64,000 bases of DNA from Porphyrobacter sp. LM 6 (GCF_001720465.1 NZ_CP017113.1:1674001-1738000), one strand, 5' to 3'. Positions 53,116-62,831 are shown, counted from the stretch's first letter. Numbers and translations: made by a program. The notes: generated from the letters alone by a model not told the origin.

Positions 53116-53808
53116 TCAGTCGAACCCCACGAAGCGCGCCGCCTCGCTCACGTCGCGGCGGGTGATCTTGACCGGGTTCGCCGGAAAGTCCGGATCGGGC
53201 CAGCCCATCGCAACCGCCTTCATGATCACCTGATCATCCGGGATGCCGGCGTGTTCGCGCACCACGGGTGACTGCATGATGCCCTGCGAGTTGATCACGC
53301 AGCCAAGCCCCTTGCTCCACGCCGCATTGACCAGCGCGGTGGTTACCGCGCCGCAATCAAAGGGCGTATCGTCGCTGCCGGAAAGCTCGCGGTCATAGGT
53401 GATGATGACGCAGACCGGTGCATCGAACTGGCGGAAGCCGCGCAGCACCCAGTCCTGCCGGGCTTCCTTGTCATCGCGGGCAATGCCCATCGCTTCGAAC
53501 AGCTGGATCGCGCAGCCGACCTGACGGTCGCGGTGGACGCCGGCAAAGGGCTCCCCTCGGCGGAACTCGCGGCTGTCGGGCTCGCCCGCCAGAATGCGCT
53601 CGGTATTGCCCTTGCGGATGCGGTCGAGCGGCTCGCCGGTGATCACATGGAAGTGGTAGGGCTGGGTGTTCATCGACGAGGGCGAACGCATCGCCAGCGT
53701 GAGGATTTCCTCGATCAGCGCGCGCGGGACGGGCTTGTCGAGATACCCGCGAATAGAACGCCGTCCGAGCACCACCTCGGCATAAGTCTGGTCAGGCGTG
53801 CCGCCCAT
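53116..53808 (-). CDS. Nitroreductase family FMN oxidoreductase
   Basis: 230 aa. The nitroreductase fold is evident: VVLGRRSIRGYLDKPVPRALIEEILTLAMRSPSSMNTQPYHFHVITG (FMN-binding RRSIR and the PSSMNTQPY block), and VNAAWSKGLGCVINSQG, then AVAMGWPDPDFPANP. It would reduce nitro compounds, quinones or flavin-type acceptors with NAD(P)H. Length and motifs are complete. Cytoplasmic. Confidence 0.93.
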   Translation of the reverse strand: MGGTPDQTYAEVVLGRRSIRGYLDKPVPRALIEEILTLAMRSPSSMNTQPYHFHVITGEPLDRIRKGNTERILAGEPDSREFRRGEPFAGVHRDRQVGCAIQLFEAMGIARDDKEARQDWVLRGFRQFDAPVCVIITYDRELSGSDDTPFDCGAVTTALVNAAWSKGLGCVINSQGIMQSPVVREHAGIPDDQVIMKAVAMGWPDPDFPANPVKITRRDVSEAARFVGFD

Positions 53809-53867
53809 TGCTCTCTCCCTTGCAACTGGCCTCGTCGGCTAGCGCAAGGGGAGAGGAATGCAAGAGG

Positions 53868-54872
53868 TCAGCGGCGTGCGGTGAGCGAGCCGCCCAAGAC
53901 CAGATCATCATTCCCGTCGATGATCCGAAAGCTGAAGGCGAGACCCGCCTCGCGGCCTTGCGGGCCAAAGAACCAGCCCGAGAAGCCGCCGCCGACCGAG
54001 CCATCCGGCTGGCGGTTGAGCGGCGCGCCGAAGGTCGTCTGGGTTCCGTCGATGACCGATTGCCCGGCATAGGTGCCGAGCGGCGTATCAGTCGTGGACA
54101 GACTGCCGTCGGCAAGGAATTCACGGCCCACGATTGTCAGCGTGACATTGACGGCGCCGGTGGTTGCGTTGGCGGTGACCTGCGCGGTGCTCGTGCTGAT
54201 GGCGAACTGGCGGCGCGCGGCTGTCGTCCGATCCGTGATGTAGGCCGTACCGTTGAAGACGAACTGGGTGTAGGTGATTGCGGTCGTCGGCCGGTCGGTC
54301 AGCAGCGTGGGCACGCCGATGACGCAGAAGGCATCGGAGGTGAGGTTTGCCGGTCGCACCAGAACGCGGGTTGCTCTCACATATTGGGCATTAACCAGAG
54401 CGGTGCTCGGGCCGAATACCGGCTGTGTGATCGAAAAGCGGTTGCCAAAGCCGTTGGCGCCAACCTGCCGATAGGCGAGCGTGTTGGGCTGGGTCGTGGT
54501 GACAACATCGTCCGGGCCGAAGGTATAGGTGTTATTCGTGCCGTCGGGCGCGCGGCTCGCTACGCGCCAGCTGCTGGTTGCCGAGAGAAAATCGTGATCG
54601 ATCGCGGAAGGCGAAGTTGTCGACCGGATGAAGCCGACATCCGGCAGGATGCCGATCTGCCCGCCCGTGTCGGTGGTGCCGGCGCAGGCGCTGGAGAATT
54701 GCTGATTGCCCGTCAGTCCGGAAAACAGCGGATAGGTCGGGGTGGGGCTGGGCGTCGGGGTGGGTGTCGGCGTCGGCGTCGGCGTGGGAGTTGGCGTCGG
54801 GGTTCCGCCATCGCCGCCGCACGATGCCAGCACAAGGATCAGAGCGGCACTCGCCAACAGTCGTCTTTTCAT
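53868..54872 (-). CDS. Lipoprotein with Thr-Pro repeat linker and TbpB-like C-lobe
   Basis: 334 aa from MKRRLLASAALILVLASCGGDGG. The lipobox LASC is followed by a TP dipeptide repeated about a dozen times, then a beta-rich body ending in VGGGFSGWFFGPQGREAGLAFSF. The GFFGP...E/AG...F block resembles the barrel segment of transferrin-binding-protein-B-like lipoproteins, including surface lipoproteins of alphaproteobacteria. The role is not known; surface display is inference. The DNA coding the linker is a hexanucleotide tandem repeat (54733-54800). Confidence 0.75.
   Translation of the reverse strand: MKRRLLASAALILVLASCGGDGGTPTPTPTPTPTPTPTPTPSPTPTYPLFSGLTGNQQFSSACAGTTDTGGQIGILPDVGFIRSTTSPSAIDHDFLSATSSWRVASRAPDGTNNTYTFGPDDVVTTTQPNTLAYRQVGANGFGNRFSITQPVFGPSTALVNAQYVRATRVLVRPANLTSDAFCVIGVPTLLTDRPTTAITYTQFVFNGTAYITDRTTAARRQFAISTSTAQVTANATTGAVNVTLTIVGREFLADGSLSTTDTPLGTYAGQSVIDGTQTTFGAPLNRQPDGSVGGGFSGWFFGPQGREAGLAFSFRIIDGNDDLVLGGSLTARR
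54733..54800. repeat. Hexanucleotide tandem repeat (GGCGTC/GGTGTC type)
   Basis: A run of GGCGTC and near variants (GGGGTC, GGTGTC, GGCGTG) codes for the Thr-Pro linker on the reverse strand. The unit is six bases, so gain or loss keeps frame and would alter linker length only. Confidence 0.8.
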
Positions 54873-54956
54873 TGATGCACCCCAGAAATATCGTCGGAAT
54901 GGCAGATATCTGCCACCCACCAGAGCGCAAGCAAAAACTGTTGGACGCAGCAGGTC

Positions 54957-56177
54957 TTAAGCCGCTTCGGCCAGCCCCAGTTCGAGCCGGTCCCAGATTT
55001 CCACCAGCGCTTCGGTCAGCTCGTCCATCATCGCGTCGGTGTGGTGCGGGCCGGGGGTGAAGCGCAGGCGTTCGGTGCCGCGCGGCACGGTGGGGAAGTT
55101 GATCGGCTGCACATAGACGCCGTATTCGGCGAGCAGGATGTCGCTGATCTTCTTGGCGCGCACCGGATCGCCGACCATCAGCGGGACGATATGGGTGACC
55201 GAGTCCATTACCGGCAGGCCGGCCTCGGCGAACTTCAGCTTCAGCATCGCAGCGGCGCGCTGCTGGGCGTTGCGCTCGACGCTCGATTCTTTCAGGTGCC
55301 GCACCGAGGCGAGCACACCCGCGACCAGCACCGGCGACAGCGAGGTCGTGAAGATGAAGCCCGGCGCATAGGAGCGGATGCAGTCCACCACCTTGTGGCT
55401 CGCCGCGATATAGCCGCCCATCACGCCGAACGCCTTGCCCAGCGTGCCTTCGATGATATCGATCCGGTGCGCGGCGTTGTCGCGCTCCGAAATGCCGCCG
55501 CCGCGTGCGCCGTACATGCCGACCGCGTGGACTTCGTCGATATAGGTCAGCGCGTTGTACTTCTCGGCCAGGTCGCAGATCGCGTGGATCGGGGCGACAT
55601 CGCCGTCCATCGAATAGACGCTTTCGAAGGCGATCAGCTTGGGCGTGTCGAGATCAACGCTGGCGAGCAGCTCTTCCAGATGCGCCACGTCATTGTGGCG
55701 GAAGACCTTCTTCTCGCAGCCCGAATTGCGGATGCCCGCGATCATGCTGGCGTGGTTCAATTCGTCCGAGAAGATCACGCAGCCGGGCAGCAGCTTGGCG
55801 AGCGTGGAAAGCGTCGCATCGTTTGAGACATAGCCCGAAGTGAACAGCAGCGCCGCGTCCTTGCCGTGCAGGTCGGCGAGTTCCGCTTCGAGTTCGAGAT
55901 GGAAGTGCGTGTTGCCGCCGATGTTGCGCGTGCCGCCGCTGCCTGCGCCCACATCGTGCAGCGCGGCCTCCATCGCGCCGATGACCTTGTCGTGCTGGCC
56001 CATGCACAGATAGTCGTTCGAGCACCACACCGTGATCGGCTTGGGGCCGTTGTGGCCGTGGAAACAGCGCGCGTTGGGATAGGCGCCCTTGTTGCGCATG
56101 ATGTCGATGAAGACGCGGTAGCGGCCTTCCTCGTGCAGCCGGTCAATCGCCTGATCGAAGATCTGATCGTAGTTCAA
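54957..56177 (-). CDS. hemA: 5-aminolevulinate synthase (HemA/ALAS)
   Basis: 406-aa PLP enzyme that condenses glycine and succinyl-CoA to 5-aminolevulinate, the alphaproteobacterial (Shemin) route to heme. It has [78 protein letters not shown], and the PLP lysine in [18 protein letters not shown]. The full-length catalytic core starts with [13 protein letters not shown] stand-alone gene, well suited to an alphaproteobacterium. Confidence 0.98.
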   Translation of the reverse strand: MNYDQIFDQAIDRLHEEGRYRVFIDIMRNKGAYPNARCFHGHNGPKPITVWCSNDYLCMGQHDKVIGAMEAALHDVGAGSGGTRNIGGNTHFHLELEAELADLHGKDAALLFTSGYVSNDATLSTLAKLLPGCVIFSDELNHASMIAGIRNSGCEKKVFRHNDVAHLEELLASVDLDTPKLIAFESVYSMDGDVAPIHAICDLAEKYNALTYIDEVHAVGMYGARGGGISERDNAAHRIDIIEGTLGKAFGVMGGYIAASHKVVDCIRSYAPGFIFTTSLSPVLVAGVLASVRHLKESSVERNAQQRAAAMLKLKFAEAGLPVMDSVTHIVPLMVGDPVRAKKISDILLAEYGVYVQPINFPTVPRGTERLRFTPGPHHTDAMMDELTEALVEIWDRLELGLAEAA

Positions 56178-56351
56178 TGCCTGCGTCTCTTCACAACGGC
56201 GCGCCGTTTGACCGGGGCTGCCTCATGTCCTGCGTTCATTCTACCGCCGACAACTGCCGAGGCGGCGGAAAGTTTCGCGGGTATTTAGGGGCGGGGGCGA
56301 TGTTTTGCCACAGCGATCTTTGCGAGTGTTTCACAAGCGGTGGTGCAAGGA

Positions 56352-57146
56352 TCAGAACGCTTCGGCTTCCCCGAACCCGCGCGCGGCGAGTGCTGCTTCG
56401 AGGCCATCGGCGCCGGAGAGCGGGCCGGTGACGACGAAGCGGTTGGGGGCGGTGGCGGCGAAGCTCTGCCCTTCGAGAAGATGCGCGATCCGCCGCGCGA
56501 TACCCGCAGCACCGTCGACCTGCTGCACATGGGCGCCGAAGGCGGCAGCAAGTTCATCGGACAGCAGCGGGAAGTGGGTGCAGGCGAGCACCAGCGTGTC
56601 GATCTGCGCGCCGCCTTCCATCGCGGCAAGGCGCGTGTGGACATCGGCGATCAGCGCCGGATCGACCGGCTGGCCGCGCAGTTTGGCTTCCGCCGCCTGC
56701 ACCAGCTCCGGTGCGGCCACGCGCAGCAAGCGCTTGCCAGCCGCAAACTGGGCCTCGAGATCATCGACATACCGCTGGCGGATGGTCGCCTCGGTGCCGA
56801 CGAGGCCGATGGTGCCGGTCTGCGTCAGCGCGGCGGCGGGCTTGATCGCGGGGACGGTGCCGACCACCGGAATCTCCAGCACATCGCGCACCATGCCGAG
56901 CGCGATGGTGGAGGCGGTGTTGCAGGCGATGCAGGCGAGGCGCGGCTGGTAACGCTCCGCCATGCGCCCCAGCAACCCTGCCACCCGCGCGGCGATCTGC
57001 GCCTCGGTCTTGGTGCCATAGGGCAGGCCGGCAAGATCGGCGGCGTAGATCACCGGCGCTTGCGGAAGCACATCGCGCAGCGCGTCATAGACGGTCAGCC
57101 CGCCCACGCCGGAATCGAACAGCAGGATGGGGGAATCTGAGTTCAC
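56352..57146 (-). CDS. murI: Glutamate racemase
   Basis: 264-aa racemase that makes D-glutamate for peptidoglycan. FDSGVGGLTVYDALR begins it; catalytic cysteines are in ACNTASTIAL and LACTHFPLLSDEL. VAGLLGRMAERYQPRLACIACNT is typical. Its start at 57146 is near the palindromic repeat that separates it from divergent plsY. Length and motifs are standard. Confidence 0.96.
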   Translation of the reverse strand: MNSDSPILLFDSGVGGLTVYDALRDVLPQAPVIYAADLAGLPYGTKTEAQIAARVAGLLGRMAERYQPRLACIACNTASTIALGMVRDVLEIPVVGTVPAIKPAAALTQTGTIGLVGTEATIRQRYVDDLEAQFAAGKRLLRVAAPELVQAAEAKLRGQPVDPALIADVHTRLAAMEGGAQIDTLVLACTHFPLLSDELAAAFGAHVQQVDGAAGIARRIAHLLEGQSFAATAPNRFVVTGPLSGADGLEAALAARGFGEAEAF

Positions 57147-57156
57147 CGAACAACTT

Positions 57157-57246
57157 CCGTTCGCCCCGAGCTTGTCGAGGGGCTGTCTTTCGCTACTGAG
57201 TTTGCGCTAGAAGAAGTGCAGGGGTTCGACAAGCTCACCCCGAACG
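57157..57246. repeat. REP-like palindromic intergenic repeat, copy 2
   Basis: CCGTTCGCCCCGAGCTTGTC then GAGGGG on the left arm, and GGGGTTCGACAAGCTCACCC then CGAACGG on the right arm, 40 nt apart. The arms are near-perfect reverse complements. The core matches the repeat at 5001-5093. It lies between divergent murI and plsY. Confidence 0.7.
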
Positions 57247-57256
57247 GAGATGTGTT

Positions 57257-57841
57257 TTGGACGCTGTTTTTGCCGCCGTGCTCGGCTTTGCTCTCGGCTC
57301 GATCCCCTTCGGCCTGATCCTCACCCGCGCGGCCGGATTGGGCGATGTGCGCCAGATCGGCAGCGGATCGATCGGGGCGACCAATGTGCTGCGCACCGGC
57401 AACAAGGGGCTGGCGGCGGCCACCGTGCTGCTCGATGCGGCCAAGGCAGTGATCCCGATCCTTGTCGCCAAGGCGTTCTGGCCGGGCGCAGAGGGGATCG
57501 CGGCGGTCGCTGCGGTGGCAGGGCATTGCTTCACCCCCTGGCTCGCCTTCAAGGGCGGCAAGGGCTTTGCGAGCGCCGCCGGAGCGCTCGCCACGCTCGC
57601 CTTCCCGGCGTTTTTCGTCTGCGCGATGATCTGGGTGGCGACCCTGTCGCTCAGCCGGATTTCCTCCGTTTCCTCGCTGGTGAGCGTGATAGCCGCACCG
57701 CTGGTGGCGTGGGGCATGGGCTTCGGCCAGGTGATTGCGCCGCTGATCGCGATTGCCGCGATCGTCATCGTCCAGCACCGCGCCAATATCGGGCGGCTGA
57801 TGCGCGGAGAGGAGCCGAAGATCGGCTCGGGCAAGCCGTAA
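57257..57841 (+). CDS. plsY: Acyl-phosphate glycerol-3-phosphate acyltransferase PlsY
   Basis: 194-aa integral membrane acyltransferase that makes lysophosphatidic acid from acyl-phosphate. Five to six hydrophobic helices and the family motifs GSGSIGATNVLRTGN and WLAFKGGKGFASAAG are present, with HRANIGRLMRGEEPKIG at the end. The start is a TTG at 57257, preceded at 7-11 nt by GGAGA; no in-frame ATG is available. It is 16 nt before dprA, so probably cotranscribed. Confidence 0.95.
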   Translation: MDAVFAAVLGFALGSIPFGLILTRAAGLGDVRQIGSGSIGATNVLRTGNKGLAAATVLLDAAKAVIPILVAKAFWPGAEGIAAVAAVAGHCFTPWLAFKGGKGFASAAGALATLAFPAFFVCAMIWVATLSLSRISSVSSLVSVIAAPLVAWGMGFGQVIAPLIAIAAIVIVQHRANIGRLMRGEEPKIGSGKP

Positions 57842-57857
57842 TGCGAGCCTGCATCTG

Positions 57858-58994
57858 ATGGAGAGCCAGGGGTCGCAGCCAATGCTCTCGCAAAACGAAG
57901 CCTTCGCGCGGATCCGCCTGCTGCGCTCGCCTAATATCGGGCCGGTGAGCTATCGCCAGCTCATCGCCCGCTTCGGCAGTGCGGCGGCGGCGCTCGATGC
58001 CTTGCCTGATCTCGCCAGCCGGGGACGAGGGCCATACCGCCCCGCCACGACCGAGAGCATCGAGCGCGAGGTTGCCGCCGTCCGCCGTGCGGGCGCGCGC
58101 TATCTGTTCCACGATCAGCCCGATTACCCCGCGCTGCTTGCCGAACTGGACAGCGCGCCGCCAATCGTGACCTGCCGGGGCAACCTCGCGCTGGCGAGCG
58201 AGCCTTGCGTGGCGCTGGTAGGGGCAAGGAATGCGAGCGCCGCTGCCGTCAAGCTGGCGCGCGATTTCGCCGCTGCGCTGGCCGAGGCGGGGTTCACCGT
58301 CGTCTCAGGGCTAGCGCGCGGGATCGACGGGGCGGCGCACGAAGGGGCCTTCCCGCAGACCATCGGCGTCATCGCCAGCGGGATCGACATCGCCTACCCG
58401 CCGCAGCACGCCGAATTGCAGGAACGCATCGCCGCCGAAGGCCTGCTGATCGCCGAACAACCCCCCGGCACCGAGCCGCGCGGACGGCACTTCCCCTCGC
58501 GCAACCGCATTATCGCCGGGCTTGCGCTGGGCACCCTGGTGGTCGAGGCCGCGCCGCAATCGGGCAGCCTCATCACCGCACGGCTCGCGGGCGAGGCGGG
58601 GCGCGAGGTGATGGCGATCCCCGGCTCCCCGCTCGATGCGCGCGCGCTGGGGTGCAATCAGCTGATCCGCGAAGGCGCGGTACTGGTGCAGACGCCCGAC
58701 GAGGTCGTGGAACTGCTCCAGAGCTTCACCGGCGCGCCGCGTTCGCGCTTCCGGGTGAACGAGGGCGCCGATCTGTTCGACTATGCCGAACTCGCCAAGC
58801 TCGAATGGGGCGAGGCGCGCGCCGACCTTTCCGGCGATATCGCGCACCTGCTAACCAACGCTCCCGTCGCCATCGACGAACTGATCCGCCAATCCGGCGC
58901 TAGCGCGGCGGAGGTGCACATGGCCTTGCTGGAGCTGGAACTGTCGGGGGAGCTGGTGCGCGAGGCGGACGGCGCAGTGCGGAGGGCGGGGTAG
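57858..58994 (+). CDS. dprA: DNA-processing protein DprA
   Basis: 378 aa. The Rossmann-like DprA core contains VALVGARNASAAAVKLARDFAAALAEAG, FTVVSGLARGIDGAAHEGA, PSRNRIIAGLALGTLVVEAAPQSGSLITARLAGEAGREVMAIPGSPLD. A C-terminal winged-helix (DML1-like) follows (LLTNAPVAIDELIRQSGASAAEVHMALLELELSG). It loads RecA on incoming single-stranded DNA in natural transformation and is widespread in non-competent bacteria as well. Confidence 0.96.
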   Translation: MESQGSQPMLSQNEAFARIRLLRSPNIGPVSYRQLIARFGSAAAALDALPDLASRGRGPYRPATTESIEREVAAVRRAGARYLFHDQPDYPALLAELDSAPPIVTCRGNLALASEPCVALVGARNASAAAVKLARDFAAALAEAGFTVVSGLARGIDGAAHEGAFPQTIGVIASGIDIAYPPQHAELQERIAAEGLLIAEQPPGTEPRGRHFPSRNRIIAGLALGTLVVEAAPQSGSLITARLAGEAGREVMAIPGSPLDARALGCNQLIREGAVLVQTPDEVVELLQSFTGAPRSRFRVNEGADLFDYAELAKLEWGEARADLSGDIAHLLTNAPVAIDELIRQSGASAAEVHMALLELELSGELVREADGAVRRAG

Positions 58995-59011
58995 CCTCGA
59001 TCTCATTTAGG

Positions 59012-59704
59012 GTGGGTAGATCATTGAACGAGAAAAAGAGCCAATTTTTCGGCAATTTGATGGCTGTACAGAAGACTTTGGTGCGCAGCGCTCCGGGTTT
59101 TGTTGCGTCCTACATTCTAATCACAACCACCGTCTTCGTCCTGCTTGATGTCTATGCTTACGAGGAAGGCGGTCTTTATGCCTTGGCGAGCTTTCTCAAC
59201 TGGGGTTTGGGTTACGTCTTGTTCCTTGGATTGATGCAGAACGGCGGCCTGACCCCTGAAGGAACGCGCACCGGCATCGGGACTTACTTTGCCTTGGGGA
59301 TTGCTATCAACATTCTTGTCGCATTGGCGTTGGTGGCCTTCATCATTCCCGGACTCTACCTGCTAATGCGATGGCTGCCAGCCTATTCAAGAGCGCTGAT
59401 TTCCTACGACGGCGTTGGCAATTCGATGCGGTGGAGTTGGGCGCAGACCGAGCCTTGGCAGCGCCCCTTGAGCGTCGGAATGCTGTTTCCGGTCCTTTGC
59501 CTTGGCGCCTCGTTAGCGGTCCCGGCCATCTATTCGAATTTTGTCGAATATGTCGATGACACCGAGTTCGCTCTGTGGTCGATTTTTACGAATGGTGTGA
59601 TGTCGATCGGGTTTGTGTGGCTTACGGTCTACGGCGTGGCGGCCTTCAAGCTTGTCTGTGACCAGACGGCCGACACTGGCGAGGCGCTTCCCGCCAGCGT
59701 TTGA
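59012..59704 (+). CDS. Hypothetical multi-pass membrane protein, 230 aa
   Basis: No family recognised. About six hydrophobic segments: FVASYILITTTVFVLLDVY, FLNWGLGYVLFLGLMQ, YFALGIAINILVALALVAFIIPGLYLL, a MRWLPAYSRALISYDGVGNS loop, LSVGMLFPVLCLGASLAVPAIY and IFTNGVMSIGFVWLTVYGVAAFKL. The start is uncertain: GTG 59012, TTG 59024 or ATG 59060 are possible. Codon choice is visibly less GC-biased than in dprA and topA on either side, which may mean recent acquisition or lower expression. Between dprA and topA. Confidence 0.7.
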   Translation: MGRSLNEKKSQFFGNLMAVQKTLVRSAPGFVASYILITTTVFVLLDVYAYEEGGLYALASFLNWGLGYVLFLGLMQNGGLTPEGTRTGIGTYFALGIAINILVALALVAFIIPGLYLLMRWLPAYSRALISYDGVGNSMRWSWAQTEPWQRPLSVGMLFPVLCLGASLAVPAIYSNFVEYVDDTEFALWSIFTNGVMSIGFVWLTVYGVAAFKLVCDQTADTGEALPASV

Positions 59705-59841
59705 CTCCCCTCCCTTGGGAGCGCTGACACTTCCGGCATGCCGTCAGACGCAGGGATGTCCGCACAACCCCCTTGACGCTTCCCGCCGCGCCACCCCACC
59801 CTCGCGCGTACGTACACGTAAGGGACACCTCTTCCAGCGCC

Positions 59842-62409
59842 ATGCAGCTTGTCATCGTCGAATCCCCCGCCAAGGCGAAAACCATCGAGAAGTATCTCGG
59901 CAAGGACTTCAAGGTCCTCGCTTCCTATGGCCATGTCCGCGATCTGCCCGAGAGGGATGGCAGCGTCGATCCGGAGGCGGGGTTCGCGATGGAGTGGGAA
60001 CTCTACCGCGACAAGCAGAGCCGCTTCAAGGAAATCGCGGATGCCGCCAAGGGGGCCTCGCGCCTTGTGCTCGCCACCGACCCTGACCGCGAAGGCGAGG
60101 CGATCAGCTGGCACGTGCAGGAGCTGCTGGCCAAAAGGAAGGCGCTGCCCAAGCTGGTCGAGCGCGTCACCTTCAACGCGATCACCAAGCAGGCCGTGAC
60201 CGAGGCGATGGCACGCCCGCGCGAACTCGATCAGCCGCTGATCGATGCCTATCTCGCCCGCCGCGCGCTCGATTACCTGTTCGGCTTCACATTGTCTCCG
60301 GTGCTGTGGCGCAAGCTGCCCGGCGCCAAGAGCGCGGGCCGCGTGCAATCGGTCGCGCTGCGTCTGATCGTCGAGCGCGAGCGCGAGATCGAGGCTTTCC
60401 GCGCGGATGAGTACTGGAGCGTCGTCGCGCGGATGCAGCACGACGGCACCGAATTCGATGCGCGGCTGGTGAAGTTCAAGGGCGTGAAGCTCGAACGCCT
60501 GAGCCTCGGCGCGCAAGGCATCGCGATGGAGGCCAAGGCGGCGGTCGAGGCCGGGCGTTTCACTGTCGAAGGTGTCGAGACCAAGCCGCTGAAGCGCAAC
60601 CCTGCGCCGCCGTTCACCACCTCGACCTTGCAGCAGGAAGCCGCGCGCAAGCTCGGCTATTCGGCGCAGCACACCATGCGGCTGGCGCAGACGCTCTACG
60701 AGGCGGGCGCGATCACCTATATGCGGACCGACGGCGTGCAGATGGACATGAGCGCCATTCACGCTGCGCGCGATGCCATCACGGCGCGTTTCAGCGAGGA
60801 TTACCGCCCCGAAAAGCCGCGCTTCTACAGCACCAAGGCCAAGAACGCGCAGGAAGCCCACGAAGCGATCCGGCCGACCGATTTCACCCGCGAACGGGCC
60901 GGCACGGGCGACGAGGCCAAGCTTTACGACCTTATCTTCAAGCGCGCGATGGCGAGCCAGATGGCGGCCGCCCAGCTTGAACGCACCACCGTTACGCTGC
61001 GCGACGCGACCGGGAGCCACGAGCTGCGCGCCACCGGCCAGGTGATCCGCTTCCCCGGCTTCCTCGCGGTCTATCAGGAGGGTCTCGACGACAGCGAGGA
61101 TGAAGACGGCGGCCTGCTGCCAGTGATGAAAGCGGGCGATGCGCCGGCCAAGCGTGCGGTCGAGGCGACCCAGCACTTCACCCAGCCGCCGCCACGTTTT
61201 TCGGAAGCCAGCCTCGTCAAGCGGCTGGAGGAGCTCGGCATCGGGCGGCCTTCGACCTATGCCTCCACCATCCAGACCCTGCGCAACCGCGCCTATGTGC
61301 GGATGGAGAAGAACCGCTTCTTCGCCGAGGAGAGCGGGCGGCTTCTGACCGCGTTCCTCGAACGCTTCTTCCCCAATTACGTCGCCTATGATTTCACCGC
61401 CGGGATGGAGGACGAGCTCGACGTCGTTTCCGACGGGCGCGAGGATTACAAGGCGCTGCTCGCGCGCTTCTGGAAGGACTTCAAGCCCAAGGCCGACGAG
61501 GTGATGGAGAAGATGCCCTCGGAAGTGACCGAGGCGCTGGATGAATATCTGTCCGATTTCCTCTTCCCCCCGCGCGAGGATGGCAGCGATCCGCGTGCCT
61601 GCCCGCTGTGTGCGAGCGAGGGTCGCGCCAATGGTCGCCTGTCCCTGCGCGGCGGCCGTTTCGGCGCGTTTGTCGCCTGCGCCAACTATCCCGAATGCAA
61701 GTTCACCCGCCGCTTTGCCCAGCCGGGCGGCGAGGGTGGGGCGGATGACGGCGTGCTCGGCCAGCACCCCGAAACGGGCGAGGATATCCACCGCAAGACC
61801 GGACGTTTCGGCGCCTATGTCCAGATGGGCGATGGCAAGGATGCCAAGCGCGCGTCGATCCCCAAGGACCTCGACGACTTCGATCTCGACTGGGCGGTCA
61901 AGCTGCTTGGGTTACCGCGCATCATCGGCGCACACCCCGATACGGGACTGGAAATCGAAGCCAATATAGGGCGTTACGGGCCGTACCTGCGGCATGACGG
62001 CAAGTATGGTAAACTCACCAGCACCCGCGAGGTGTTCGAGGTGGGGATGAACCGTGCGGTCGATATCCTCGCGCAGGCCGCCAATCGCGGTGCGGGCGGG
62101 GCAGGGCGCGGCAAGGCCGAGGCGATCGCCACGCTCGGCGCGCACCCTGTCAGCGGGGGCGAGATCAAGGTCATGCCGGGCCGCTATGGCCCCTATGTGA
62201 CCGACGGCACCACCAACGCCACGATCCCGCGCGATGTGAAGCCGGAAGATGTGACGATCGAGGCAGCCATCGCGCTCATTGATGCGCGTGTTGCCAAGGG
62301 TCCGGTCAAGGGTGCCAAGAAGGGTGGGGCCAAGAAAAAGGCCGCGCCCAAGAAGGCTGCAGCCAAGAAGAAAGCACCGGCCAAAAAGAAAGCGCCGGCG
62401 GCCAAGTAA
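59842..62409 (+). CDS. topA: DNA topoisomerase I (omega)
   Basis: 855 aa type IA topoisomerase that relaxes negative supercoils. It starts MQLVIVESPAKAKTIEKYLG (Toprim domain), with ATDPDREGEAISWH. The catalytic tyrosine is in AITYMRTDGVQMD, and APPFTTSTLQQEAARKLGY and EAHEAIRPT precede and follow it. A zinc-ribbon-like CPLCASEG...CANYPECKF is at about 600-640, then topoisomerase repeats and a Lys/Ala-rich tail (AAAKKKAPAKKKAP). The ATG at 59842 is chosen on family N-terminus. Confidence 0.97.
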   Translation: MQLVIVESPAKAKTIEKYLGKDFKVLASYGHVRDLPERDGSVDPEAGFAMEWELYRDKQSRFKEIADAAKGASRLVLATDPDREGEAISWHVQELLAKRKALPKLVERVTFNAITKQAVTEAMARPRELDQPLIDAYLARRALDYLFGFTLSPVLWRKLPGAKSAGRVQSVALRLIVEREREIEAFRADEYWSVVARMQHDGTEFDARLVKFKGVKLERLSLGAQGIAMEAKAAVEAGRFTVEGVETKPLKRNPAPPFTTSTLQQEAARKLGYSAQHTMRLAQTLYEAGAITYMRTDGVQMDMSAIHAARDAITARFSEDYRPEKPRFYSTKAKNAQEAHEAIRPTDFTRERAGTGDEAKLYDLIFKRAMASQMAAAQLERTTVTLRDATGSHELRATGQVIRFPGFLAVYQEGLDDSEDEDGGLLPVMKAGDAPAKRAVEATQHFTQPPPRFSEASLVKRLEELGIGRPSTYASTIQTLRNRAYVRMEKNRFFAEESGRLLTAFLERFFPNYVAYDFTAGMEDELDVVSDGREDYKALLARFWKDFKPKADEVMEKMPSEVTEALDEYLSDFLFPPREDGSDPRACPLCASEGRANGRLSLRGGRFGAFVACANYPECKFTRRFAQPGGEGGADDGVLGQHPETGEDIHRKTGRFGAYVQMGDGKDAKRASIPKDLDDFDLDWAVKLLGLPRIIGAHPDTGLEIEANIGRYGPYLRHDGKYGKLTSTREVFEVGMNRAVDILAQAANRGAGGAGRGKAEAIATLGAHPVSGGEIKVMPGRYGPYVTDGTTNATIPRDVKPEDVTIEAAIALIDARVAKGPVKGAKKGGAKKKAAPKKAAAKKKAPAKKKAPAAK

Positions 62410-62528
62410 GCCGCCCATGCGTCAGGGCGAGGCGGGCGCGGGTCGTCCGCCCCGTTTTGCCTCGCGATGTTGGTAAATCGTCAATCATTGGCGCCTATCC
62501 CTTGAGTCCCAGGACCAGGGGCCGCACC

Positions 62529-62831
62529 GTGATTGAGATCGAAGTCCAGAACGAGACCCACCAGACCCAGAACCGCGTGCGCTTTGCCGCAGTTCCGCGC
62601 ATCGGCGAAGGCCTGCGCCTGCGCGAACCCGACGGGATGTGGGCGAGCTATGACGTAATCGACGTGTGGTACCAGAAGGCCGAATTCGGCGATGTCTGGA
62701 TGCCCTATCTCCATGTCCGCATCACCCCGGGCGAGGCCTTGGGCAACACGGCTACGGACGAAGTCTGGCCCGATGAATTTACCGGCAGCGATTACGAGGA
62801 TCGTTTCGCCTCGCTGAGAGGGGAGCGCTAG
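62529..62831 (+). CDS. Hypothetical protein, 100 aa
   Basis: Starts GTG 62529 (IEIEVQNETHQTQN). A compact beta-rich pattern (VRFAAVPRIGEGLRLREPDGMWASYDVIDVWYQK, FGDVWMPYLHVRITPG) with an acidic end. No family recognised. No signal peptide or membrane span. It ends 2 nt before the next gene, so the two probably share a transcript. Confidence 0.6.
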   Translation: MIEIEVQNETHQTQNRVRFAAVPRIGEGLRLREPDGMWASYDVIDVWYQKAEFGDVWMPYLHVRITPGEALGNTATDEVWPDEFTGSDYEDRFASLRGER

